This document shows positions 1 to 5,887 of a DNA stretch of 28,910 nt, one piece after another; position 1 is the first letter of the stretch, and each line of letters opens with the position of its first letter. The stretch comes from JAYFNU01 sp964460755. GTDB taxonomy: Bacteria; Bacillota; Clostridia; Oscillospirales; Ruminococcaceae. The translations under genes were made by a program, and so were the position numbers. Location: positions 1-28,910 of the forward strand of contig CAYWQL010000019.1 in NCBI GenBank assembly GCA_964460755.1, given 5' to 3'. Under the pieces are notes generated by a model. It saw only the letters and a program-made list of their open reading frames with translations, made no database searches and had not been told where the DNA came from.

Positions 1-87
1 GCTCTTGAAAAGGGTCCTTTCAAGTCTATATATTGTTTAATTTTCAAGGTCCTTGCGCCACCGTTATCGCTTGGCGGCGTGAGTAAT
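1..87 (-). other. Structured transcript leader leaving the left edge, rRNA-operon-like
   Basis: Downstream of the minus-strand promoter at 88-116 the transcript would begin with a hairpin (arms 56-62 and 73-79, one G-U pair). It then carries an ACCTTGAAAATTAAACAAT-type stretch and a second hairpin whose 7-bp arms, CTTGAAA and TTTCAAG, lie at 4-24. Motifs of the CTTTGAAAA type are common in rRNA leaders and spacers of Firmicutes, so I infer an rrn leader whose 16S gene would lie beyond the left edge. No rRNA sequence itself is visible, and another stable-RNA or protein gene remains possible. Confidence 0.4.
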
Positions 88-116
88 ATATTATCATTAT
101 AAAATACAAATGTCAA
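88..116 (-). promoter_or_regulatory. Strong sigma-A promoter pointing out of the left edge
   Basis: On the minus strand a perfect -35 TTGACA (111-116) is followed by a 17-nt spacer and the -10 TAATAT (88-93). Immediately upstream, at about 117-150, the DNA is a run of A and T tracts resembling an UP element. The full -35, ideal spacing and A/T-rich upstream DNA are typical of stable-RNA promoters in Firmicutes. The target gene is outside the window. Confidence 0.7.
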
Positions 117-224
117 CAAGTTTTTTCAAAATATTTTAAGTTTTTTTGCGTCAAAATAAATTGAGCTGAAATGCTTGTTAATATTGCCCCTAAAGCGGAT
201 ATATTAACTCCAAACGCGGGTAAA

Positions 225-253
225 AAAAGACTCGGCAAACGGCCAAGTCTTTT
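225..253 (-). terminator. Rho-independent terminator of the spoIIA operon
   Basis: A 12-bp stem (225-236 with 242-253, one G-U pair in the RNA) with a 5-nt loop is followed on the minus strand by further T residues. The stem begins directly after the sigF stop codon at 254-256, so it ends the spoIIAA-spoIIAB-sigF transcript and separates it from the promoter at 88-116. Confidence 0.88.
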
Positions 254-922
254 CTATCTCATTATATAGCGAAGCTTCTCGATTATCTTTTTTTCGTTTC
301 GTGAAATCTGAACCTGCGTTGTGCCAAGAAGCCGTGCCGTCTCGGCTTGTGTTTTGCTTTTGAAATACCTTTCAAGTAATATCGCGCGTTCATTCTCGTT
401 AAGCTTTTCGACAGCGTCGCCAAGCGAAAGCCTTTCGGCTATGCCCTCGTCGTCGGTCATTACCGCGACGTCCTGTTCTCTTGTTCCCTGCTCGTCGTCT
501 ATGGTAAGCGAAATAGGCGCACGCGAGGCGCATATAGCTTCAACGAGCGTTTCGTTGTCGCATTCCAAAAGAGTCGCCAATTCGCTCAGGCTTGGCTCCT
601 CTCCGCGAAGGCGGGCAATTCTTTCTCTTTCGCAGTTTGCTTTTCTTGCGATGTCGCGAAGGCTTCGGCTCACCTTAACAGTTCCGCCATCACGAAAAAG
701 CTGTTTTATTTCACCGAGAATTACAGGAACGGCATAGGTTGAAAATCTAACTCCACGCCCGCAATCGAAGCCGTCGTAAGCTTTTATCAATCCAAAGCAG
801 GCTGCTTGGAACAGGTCGTCGTATTCAATACCCCTTCCCTTGAACCGGTTTGCGCAGGAATGTGCAAGGCCGAGGTTGCTTTCAATAAACTCGTCGCGTT
901 TACATTCTGATACATACGCCAT
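254..922 (-). CDS. sigF: RNA polymerase sporulation sigma factor SigF
   Basis: This 222-aa sigma-70 family protein has the SigB/SigF/SigG architecture. Region 2 includes the core-binding stretch IEYDDLFQAACFGLIKAYD near residues 32-50, region 3 is in the middle, and a C-terminal region 4 helix-turn-helix (TQAETARLLGTTQVQISR) ends the protein. Regulated SigF is the first compartment-specific sigma factor and switches on forespore genes after asymmetric division. Sequence alone could also suggest SigG, but the gene lies 3 nt downstream of an anti-sigma kinase and an anti-anti-sigma factor, which is the spoIIA arrangement. The ribosome binding site is weak (TAAGAT), so translation is probably coupled to spoIIAB. 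A terminator abuts the stop codon. Length is slightly below that of typical SigF. Confidence 0.94.
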   Translation of the reverse strand: MAYVSECKRDEFIESNLGLAHSCANRFKGRGIEYDDLFQAACFGLIKAYDGFDCGRGVRFSTYAVPVILGEIKQLFRDGGTVKVSRSLRDIARKANCERERIARLRGEEPSLSELATLLECDNETLVEAICASRAPISLTIDDEQGTREQDVAVMTDDEGIAERLSLGDAVEKLNENERAILLERYFKSKTQAETARLLGTTQVQISRNEKKIIEKLRYIMR

Positions 923-925
923 ATC

Positions 926-1363
926 TTAGTTTTTTTCGGAAATGTGCTTTTTCATAGTAACTGTCGTTCCCTTTCCAACGGTCGAATGAACCTTAACCTT
1001 ATCCATAAACGCCTCCATAACGGAAAAGCCAAGTCCTGCGCGTTCGGAAACCTTGTCGGTTGTATATGTAGGAAGCATTGCGCTTTCTATGTCCTCTATG
1101 CCGCAGCCCGCGTCCTTAACCGAAACAGTAAGCGTTTTGTCGCTCGACAGCTTTGCCGTAACCGTGATAAGCCCGGTTCCGTTCTTATATGCGTGAACAA
1201 TGCAGTTGGTGACAGCCTCGCTTACGGCGGTTTTAATATCTGTCAGCTCCTCAATAGTCGGGTCAAGTCCGGCAATAAACGCCGCGACGGCAGTTCGGGC
1301 GAACGCCTCGTTTGTGGAACGGCTTTGAAATATAAGCTTGAAAATATTATTGGAATTATTCAT
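926..1363 (-). CDS. spoIIAB: Anti-sigma F factor and serine kinase SpoIIAB
   Basis: This 145-aa GHKL-fold protein binds SigF and keeps it inactive in the predivisional cell and mother cell. It also phosphorylates SpoIIAA. Visible ATP-site elements are the N-box (EAVTNCIVHAY, near residues 49-59), the G1 box (DAGCGIED) and the G2 box (GLGFSVMEAFMDKV). These are the standard histidine-kinase-like ATP-binding motifs of anti-sigma factors. The start ATG has a GAGG ribosome binding site about 8 nt upstream. It sits between spoIIAA (10-nt gap) and sigF (3-nt gap), so all three products should be made together in the stoichiometry that the partner-switch depends on. Confidence 0.95.
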   Translation of the reverse strand: MNNSNNIFKLIFQSRSTNEAFARTAVAAFIAGLDPTIEELTDIKTAVSEAVTNCIVHAYKNGTGLITVTAKLSSDKTLTVSVKDAGCGIEDIESAMLPTYTTDKVSERAGLGFSVMEAFMDKVKVHSTVGKGTTVTMKKHISEKN

Positions 1364-1373
1364 TGCTTTTTCC

Positions 1374-1685
1374 TCACTTCACTATATCAACGATTTCGAG
1401 TATTCCCGACAGCTCAAGAAGTCGTTTACAGCTGCCGTTGACCGACGATAACTTGAGCTCACCGTCAAGCCCCGCCATATGCTTATATCGCCCCATAATA
1501 AGCCCTATACCCGAGCTGTCCATAAAATCGACCTCACTGAAATTCAATATCGCCGTTTTCGGCTTGGCGTGGTCGATTTCGTCGTCAATCTGCGCGCGTA
1601 TACTCGCGGCAACATGGTGGTCGACGTCCTGCCTAATATATATCGTAAGTACTCTATCGACGAGCTTGTATGCCAGCGAATCCAT
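1374..1685 (-). CDS. spoIIAA: Anti-sigma F factor antagonist SpoIIAA
   Basis: This 103-aa single-domain STAS protein, when dephosphorylated by SpoIIE, displaces SigF from SpoIIAB. The phosphorylatable serine sits in MDSSGIG. With the start used here that serine is residue 58, the same number as in Bacillus subtilis SpoIIAA, which supports the start. The ATG at 1683-1685 follows a strong GGAGG at 7-nt spacing. The frame stays open further upstream, but that extension would run through the valS terminator hairpin. No clear SigH or SigA promoter is seen directly in front of the gene, because the U-tract of the valS terminator runs into the ribosome binding site. Confidence 0.95.
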   Translation of the reverse strand: MDSLAYKLVDRVLTIYIRQDVDHHVAASIRAQIDDEIDHAKPKTAILNFSEVDFMDSSGIGLIMGRYKHMAGLDGELKLSSVNGSCKRLLELSGILEIVDIVK

Positions 1686-1704
1686 AAACATTCCTCCAAA
1701 AGAA

Positions 1705-1739
1705 AAAAGTCTTATTCCCAAAAAGAGAATAAGACTTTT
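1705..1739 (-). terminator. valS terminator, or attenuator in front of spoIIAA
   Basis: A perfect 13-bp stem (1705-1717 with 1727-1739) and a 9-nt loop are followed on the minus strand by TTCTTTT. It lies 43 nt downstream of the valS stop codon and looks like a standard rho-independent terminator. The T-run ends a few bases before the GGAGG of spoIIAA, so the hairpin also lies in or at the edge of the spoIIA leader. Confidence 0.85.
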
Positions 1740-1782
1740 GATATGAATATATCGTCAAAAAAAGTCGCTGAAATAAAATCAA

Positions 1783-4398
1783 TTACAGATTAGCAAGGCT
1801 CTGCTCAATATTTGCCTTTTTGTCCTGCGCCTTGGCAAGCTTTTCGCGTTCAAGCTCAATTACCTTTGCGGGCGCTTTATTTACGAACTGCTCGTTGCCA
1901 AGACGTCCGCTAAGAAGCTCAATATCTCGATTAACGCCGTCGAGCTCCTTGGTAAGGCGAGCTTTTTCCTTTTCGGTATCGACAAGCTCCGCCATAGGAA
2001 TAAACACGCGTGCGCTGTCGGTAACGACCTGAACCGCGCCGTCGATGTTAAAGCTTGCTCCCGTTATTACCTCTTCCGCGCTCGCCAGACGTTTTATGAA
2101 ATCCGCGCCCTTTTCAAAGATATCCGAGAACTGTGTTTCGATATACATCTTTGTTTTCTTGGAAGGAGGAACGTTCATATCGCCGCGCATAACGCGAACC
2201 TTTTTAATGACCTCCATAAGCTTTGAGAACTCCGCCTCGTCTTTGGCGAAAACAAGGTTTTCACTAAACGTCGGATAAGGCGAAATCATAATGCTATCAC
2301 AAGAATGAGGAATGGCAGAATAAATTTCTTCTGTTATAAATGGCATAAACGGGTGCAGAAGCTTAAGAATGTTTGTAAGAATATACACGAGCATTTGCTT
2401 GGAATCGTTCTTTTGCTCCTCGTTTTCGCCGTTAAGACGAAGCTTCGCGATTTCAATATACCAGTCGCAGAAGACGTCCCATGTGAAGTCATATATCTTG
2501 CCCGCGGCTATGCCGAGCTCAAACTTATCTATATTATCGGTGACCTCTTTAATGAGGTTGTTGAGCTGGTTGAGTATCCACTTGTCCTCAATATTCAGGT
2601 TGTCCGGTATTTCGTCGGGCTTTACGTCTGAAACGTCGTTCATAAGCACGAAACGGGCAGCGTTCCAAAGCTTGTTGGAAAAATTGCGGCACGCCTTGAT
2701 TTTTTCGTCCGAAACGCGCATATCGTTGCCGGGGCTTGTTCCGCTGGCAAGCATAAAGCGAAGGGCGTCCGCGCCGTATTCCTCTATGAGCAAAAGCGGG
2801 TCAATTCCATTGCCAAGCGACTTGGACATTTTCAGGCCGTTCGCGTCGCGGACAATACCGTGCATAAACACCGTGTCAAAAGGCTTTTCACCCATATGCT
2901 CAAGCCCTGAGAAAATCATTCTTGCAACCCAGAAGAAAATAATATCGTACGCCGTCACAAGGGTGTTTGTCGGGTAGAAGTATTCAAGCTCGGGCGTCTT
3001 GTCGGGCCAACCGAGGGTCGAAAAAGGCCAAAGCGCCGACGAGAACCATGTGTCGAGCGTATCCTCGTCCTGACGAAGAGCTCCGCCGCACTTCGGACAT
3101 TTTTCGGGTGTTTCCTTTGATACAACCACCTCGCCGCAGGCGTCGCAATAATACGCGGGAATACGGTGTCCCCACCAAAGCTGGCGGGAAATACACCAGT
3201 CGCGTATATTATTCATCCAGTTAAAATAAGTTTTCTCAAACCTTTCGGGGACAAAGCGAACGTCGCCGTTTTTGACCGCTTCAATCGCGGGGTCTGCGAG
3301 CGGTTGCATTTTCACGAACCACTGCTTGGAAAGACGGGGTTCAACAATCGTTTTACATCTGTAGCAGGAGCCAACGTTGTGTACAAGCGGCTCGACCTTT
3401 ACGAGAAAGCCGCCCTCCTCAAGGTCTTTTACAATAACCTTTCTCGCTTCCTCGCGGGAAAGCCCCTGATATTTCCCTCCGTTTTCGTTAATCGTCGCGT
3501 CCTCGTTCATAACGTTTATTATAGGAAGATTATGACGCGCGCCGACCTCGAAATCGTTGGGGTCATGAGCGGGGGTAATTTTAACCACGCCCGTTCCGAA
3601 ATCCATTTCAACGTAGCTGTCGGCTACGATGGGTATTTCCTTGTTGACAAGGGGAAGAATAACCGTCTTGCCTACATATTCCTTATATCTTTCGTCGTCG
3701 GGATTGACCGCGACCGCCGTATCGCCCAAGAGGGTTTCGGGGCGGGTCGTCGCAAGCTCCAAATACCCGCTGCCGTCCGACAGCGGATAACGAAGATGCC
3801 AAAACGAGCCGTCTTTTTCCTCAAACTCAACCTCGGCGTCGGAAATAGACGTACCGCAAACGGGGCACCAGTTGACAATGCGCTCGCCCTGATAGATAAG
3901 TCCTTTATTGTAAAGGTTAACAAAGACCTCCTTGACGGCTTTGTTGCAGCCCTCGTCCATAGTGAAACGCTCGCGTTCCCAGTCGCACGAGGAACCCATT
4001 TTCTTTTGCTGTTCGTTTATTCTCCCGCCAAAGCGTTCCTTCCACTTCCACGCGCGTTCAAGAAAGGCGTCACGGCCGATGTCGCCCTTGGTTATACCCT
4101 CCTGCTTCATGGTTTCGACTATTCTCGATTCGGTGGCGATTGAGGCGTGGTCGGTTCCGGGAAGCCACAGCGCGCAATAGCCCTGCATACGGCGTGTACG
4201 GATAAGAATATCCTGAAGGGTATTATCGAGCGCATGACCCATATGGAGCTGTCCCGTTATATTGGGGGGCGGCATAACTATCGTATAAGGCTTCTTTGTC
4301 TTGTCGGGAACCGCATGAAAGTAACCGCCATCTAACCATTGTTTATAAATTTTGTCCTCGACCAAAGACGGGTCGTATTGTTTCGCAAGTTCTTTCAT
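1783..4398 (-). CDS. valS: Valyl-tRNA synthetase
   Basis: This 871-aa class Ia aminoacyl-tRNA synthetase charges tRNA-Val with valine and hydrolyses mischarged threonine in its editing domain. The class I signatures are HMGH at residues 52-55 (in PPPNITGQLHMGHAL) and KMSKS at 523-527. Between them are the CP1 editing region and a zinc-type cysteine cluster (CDAC...CPKC, about 418-437). The last 65 or so residues form the positively charged coiled-coil arm typical of ValRS. The start at ATG 4396-4398 is preceded by AGGGG at good spacing, while a longer frame would add 12 residues without a binding site. The gene has its own promoter (4492-4520) and a hairpin leader. The usual length of the family is about 880 aa. 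Confidence 0.97.
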   Translation of the reverse strand: MKELAKQYDPSLVEDKIYKQWLDGGYFHAVPDKTKKPYTIVMPPPNITGQLHMGHALDNTLQDILIRTRRMQGYCALWLPGTDHASIATESRIVETMKQEGITKGDIGRDAFLERAWKWKERFGGRINEQQKKMGSSCDWERERFTMDEGCNKAVKEVFVNLYNKGLIYQGERIVNWCPVCGTSISDAEVEFEEKDGSFWHLRYPLSDGSGYLELATTRPETLLGDTAVAVNPDDERYKEYVGKTVILPLVNKEIPIVADSYVEMDFGTGVVKITPAHDPNDFEVGARHNLPIINVMNEDATINENGGKYQGLSREEARKVIVKDLEEGGFLVKVEPLVHNVGSCYRCKTIVEPRLSKQWFVKMQPLADPAIEAVKNGDVRFVPERFEKTYFNWMNNIRDWCISRQLWWGHRIPAYYCDACGEVVVSKETPEKCPKCGGALRQDEDTLDTWFSSALWPFSTLGWPDKTPELEYFYPTNTLVTAYDIIFFWVARMIFSGLEHMGEKPFDTVFMHGIVRDANGLKMSKSLGNGIDPLLLIEEYGADALRFMLASGTSPGNDMRVSDEKIKACRNFSNKLWNAARFVLMNDVSDVKPDEIPDNLNIEDKWILNQLNNLIKEVTDNIDKFELGIAAGKIYDFTWDVFCDWYIEIAKLRLNGENEEQKNDSKQMLVYILTNILKLLHPFMPFITEEIYSAIPHSCDSIMISPYPTFSENLVFAKDEAEFSKLMEVIKKVRVMRGDMNVPPSKKTKMYIETQFSDIFEKGADFIKRLASAEEVITGASFNIDGAVQVVTDSARVFIPMAELVDTEKEKARLTKELDGVNRDIELLSGRLGNEQFVNKAPAKVIELEREKLAKAQDKKANIEQSLANL

Positions 4399-4429
4399 AA
4401 GCTTTCCCCTTAAATAAATAATAAAACAG

Positions 4430-4451
4430 CCCAATGTGAAAGCACATCGGG
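4430..4451 (-). promoter_or_regulatory. Hairpin in the valS leader, possible attenuator
   Basis: In the minus-strand transcript CCCGATGTG pairs with CACATTGGG around a 4-nt loop (9 bp, one G-U). It is followed by CTGTTTTATTATTTATTT and then the valS ribosome binding site. The predicted transcription start lies about 35 nt upstream. It resembles a weak terminator in a short leader. The conserved T-box sequence (TGGGTGGTACCGCG type) is not present, so a T-box riboswitch is not supported. Confidence 0.45.
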
Positions 4452-4491
4452 ACTTTTAGGCACGATATACCGCTGATTTTGATATATCATA

Positions 4492-4520
4492 ATATTATAA
4501 TTAAGCCTCAGGTTTGTCAA
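4492..4520 (-). promoter_or_regulatory. Sigma-A promoter of valS
   Basis: On the minus strand, TTGACA (4515-4520), a 17-nt spacer and TAATAT (4492-4497) form a near-consensus vegetative promoter. It lies between the tRNA terminator and valS, giving a leader of roughly 85 nt. Confidence 0.8.
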
Positions 4521-4564
4521 TAGCGACAGACGGTATCAAAATCAAGTTATAATAATAAAACAAA

Positions 4565-4591
4565 GTTCCGACGCATAAGCCGCGTCAGAAC
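4565..4591 (-). terminator. Terminator of the tRNA-Gln/tRNA-Pro transcript
   Basis: A 10-bp stem (4565-4574 with 4582-4591, one G-U) is followed on the minus strand by TTTGTTTTATTATT. It begins 5 nt after the encoded CCA of tRNA-Pro and ends the two-tRNA transcript ahead of the valS promoter. Confidence 0.85.
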
Positions 4592-4596
4592 TCTAT

Positions 4597-4673
4597 TGGT
4601 CGGAGTGAGGTGATTCGAACACCCGACCTCTTGGTCCCGAACCAAGCGCTCTACCAAACTGAGCCACACCCCG
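4597..4673 (-). tRNA. tRNA-Pro (anticodon CGG)
   Basis: The minus strand folds as a complete 77-nt cloverleaf including an encoded CCA (4597-4599). The acceptor arms are CGGGGTG and CACTCCG with one G-U pair. The D-arm contains GGCTCAGTTTGGTAGAGC, the anticodon stem CTTGG/CCAAG encloses loop TTCGGGA, and the T-arm contains GGGTGTTCGAATCACC. Anticodon CGG reads proline codon CCG. It follows tRNA-Gln in the same transcript. Confidence 0.96.
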
Positions 4674-4680
4674 AAAAGTT

Positions 4681-4707
4681 GAGCCATTGGTAATTAACCA
4701 ACGGCTC
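4681..4707 (-). other. Intergenic hairpin between tRNA-Gln and tRNA-Pro
   Basis: An 11-bp stem (4681-4691 with 4697-4707; the one irregular pair is G-U in the minus-strand RNA) with a 5-nt loop is followed by AACTTTTC just before tRNA-Pro. It may help processing or act as a partial terminator that lowers expression of the second tRNA. The U-run is short, so full termination is unlikely. Confidence 0.5.
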
Positions 4708-4712
4708 GTTGT

Positions 4713-4786
4713 TGGTTGCGGAACTAGGATTTGAACCCAGACAAACAGAGTCAGAGTCTGTCGTGCTACCATTACACAATTCCGCA
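4713..4786 (-). tRNA. tRNA-Gln (anticodon CTG)
   Basis: The 74-nt minus-strand cloverleaf has acceptor arms TGCGGAA/TTCCGCA, discriminator A and encoded CCA (4713-4715). The D-arm GTGTAATGGTAGCAC is typical of tRNA-Gln. The anticodon stem ACAGA/TCTGT encloses loop CTCTGAC, and the T-arm is CTGGGTTCAAATCCTAG. Anticodon CTG reads glutamine codon CAG. It is the first gene after the promoter at 4800-4827. Confidence 0.96.
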
Positions 4787-4799
4787 ATGCGTAAGTTTT

Positions 4800-4827
4800 A
4801 TTATACATTTTCACGGATTTTTGTCAA
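4800..4827 (-). promoter_or_regulatory. Consensus sigma-A promoter of the tRNA-Gln/Pro operon
   Basis: On the minus strand a perfect -35 TTGACA (4822-4827), a 16-nt spacer ending in TG, and a perfect -10 TATAAT (4800-4805) lie just upstream of the tRNA-Gln 5' end. The predicted transcription start is only a few bases before the mature tRNA. Confidence 0.85.
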
Positions 4828-4933
4828 TAGAAAATCAAGGTTTTTTTATCTTTTTGCCGCTTGGAAATGTGTTGTAAAGAAAGGGCCTGTTTTTGTTCAA
4901 TTTAATGAAATTATTTTATTATAGTAAATACAG

Positions 4934-4962
4934 TTGTAAAACGCTGTGCTATTTAGTAGAAT
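4934..4962 (+). promoter_or_regulatory. Probable sigma-A promoter of the ydbC-like/HD gene pair
   Basis: On the plus strand TTGTAA (4934-4939), a 17-nt spacer and TAGAAT (4957-4962) lie about 35 nt before the first start codon. The match is moderate and the surrounding DNA is A/T-rich, so other assignments are possible. Confidence 0.45.
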
Positions 4963-4995
4963 TAACTTATCTAATTTTTAGAAAGAGGAAAAATT

Positions 4996-5217
4996 ATGGC
5001 GGAATTTAAATACGAAATAGTTGAGCAGATTGGCGTTTTATCCGAAAGCTCGAACGGCTGGAGCCGCGAACTCAATATGGTTAGCTGGAATGGCCGCGAC
5101 CCGAAATACGATATTCGCGACTGGGCTCCCGGCAACGAGAAGATGGGCAAGGGCATTTCCCTTTCAAAGGAAGAAGCCAAGGCGTTAAAAGAAATTCTCG
5201 ATACCCTCGAGCTGTAA
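4996..5217 (+). CDS. YdbC-like PC4/p15 family small nucleic-acid-binding protein
   Basis: This 73-aa protein resembles the YdbC/PC4 (transcriptional coactivator p15) family of Firmicutes. The recognisable core is VLSESSNGWSRELNMVSWNG followed by PKYDIRDWAP and the C-terminal helix LSKEEAKALKEIL. Family members adopt a PC4-like fold and bind single-stranded DNA in a sequence-independent way. The physiological role in bacteria is not settled. The ATG has an AGAGGA ribosome binding site 7 nt upstream. The gene opens a two-gene plus-strand island, with the HD-domain gene starting 13 nt after its stop, and both face the oppositely oriented dcw operon. Confidence 0.85.
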   Translation: MAEFKYEIVEQIGVLSESSNGWSRELNMVSWNGRDPKYDIRDWAPGNEKMGKGISLSKEEAKALKEILDTLEL

Positions 5218-5230
5218 AGCGGGTGCGCAG

Positions 5231-5800
5231 TTGAGCGAAAATAAAGACCGTTTTTTTCAATGCTACCAGCAATACATAAGCCGTGACGGAAACGTTGAGC
5301 TTCTCGACTGGCTTGACAAGCGAACCGACTTTTTTTACGCCCCCGCAAGCACAAAGTTTCATTCCGCGTACGCGGAGGGTTTAATCGTTCATTCCATGAA
5401 CGTGTTTGACCTGCTGATGAAAAAATGCGAGGGTGAAGAAAATTCCGAAAGTGTCGCTATCGTTTCTCTTCTTCACGACGTCTGCAAGGCGGAATTCTAT
5501 AAGGAAACGACTCGCAACGTCAAGAATGACGACACGGGACAATGGGAAAAGGTTCCGTACTACTCCATTGAAGACAAGTTTCCTTATGGTCACGGAGAAA
5601 AGTCAGTGTTTCTTATTGAACGCTTTATGCGGCTAAAGCCAGTAGAGGCTATTGCGATAAGATGGCATATGGGGGGATTTGACGATAACGCGAAGGTTGG
5701 CGGTTATTCCGTCGCAAACGCGTTTATGAAGTATCCCCTTGCGGTAAAGCTTCACGTTTGCGACCTCGAGGCAACCTATCTTTTGGAAAAAGACGAATAA
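5231..5800 (+). CDS. HD-domain protein, putative phosphohydrolase
   Basis: This 189-aa protein has an HD-type metal-binding pattern: a histidine in LIVHS (about residue 54), the HD pair in LLHDVCK (82-83), a further histidine in RWHMGGF, and a late aspartate in HVCDLEA. HD-superfamily enzymes hydrolyse phosphate esters of nucleotides or nucleic acids, but the substrate cannot be told from the sequence. The start is read as TTG with GGGTG just upstream. The next in-frame ATG would remove the first histidine region, so the TTG start is favoured. It is probably cotranscribed with the YdbC-like gene and ends at a terminator 7 nt downstream. Confidence 0.75.
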   Translation: MSENKDRFFQCYQQYISRDGNVELLDWLDKRTDFFYAPASTKFHSAYAEGLIVHSMNVFDLLMKKCEGEENSESVAIVSLLHDVCKAEFYKETTRNVKNDDTGQWEKVPYYSIEDKFPYGHGEKSVFLIERFMRLKPVEAIAIRWHMGGFDDNAKVGGYSVANAFMKYPLAVKLHVCDLEATYLLEKDE

Positions 5801-5807
5801 AGCAAAA

Positions 5808-5834
5808 GGCTTGCGTATAACGCAAGTCTTTTTT
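5808..5834 (+). terminator. Terminator of the plus-strand gene pair
   Basis: GGCTTGCG (5808-5815) pairs with CGCAAGTC (5821-5828) around a 5-nt loop, followed by TTTTTT. It ends transcription of the HD-domain gene and faces the terminator of the opposing operon at 5856-5882. Confidence 0.88.
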
Positions 5835-5855
5835 ATTGAAACAAGCAAAAAGCAA

Positions 5856-5882
5856 AGCTCTGAAGCGATGTGCCTCAGAGCT
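5856..5882 (-). terminator. Terminator at the end of the dcw operon
   Basis: On the minus strand a 10-bp stem (5856-5865 with 5873-5882, one G-U) with a 7-nt loop is followed by TTGCTTTTTGCTT. It lies 5 nt beyond the stop codon of the DivIVA-like gene and closes the long minus-strand operon. Confidence 0.82.
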
Positions 5883-5887
5883 CATTG

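Noticed and set aside
2369..2977. 202-aa open frame on the plus strand
   Set aside because: It is a serine-rich antisense frame within valS with no supporting signals.
3166..4143. 325-aa open frame on the plus strand
   Set aside because: It is antisense to valS, which has full catalytic motifs, and its translation has no recognisable domain. It is open only because of codon bias in the opposite strand.
4399..4491. T-box riboswitch in front of valS
   Set aside because: The leader is too short and the conserved T-box bulge sequence is absent on the minus strand.
4565..4707. Attachment site or prophage junction next to the tRNAs
   Set aside because: No integrase, no duplicated tRNA 3' end and no direct repeat were seen. 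The repeats here are terminator-type hairpins.
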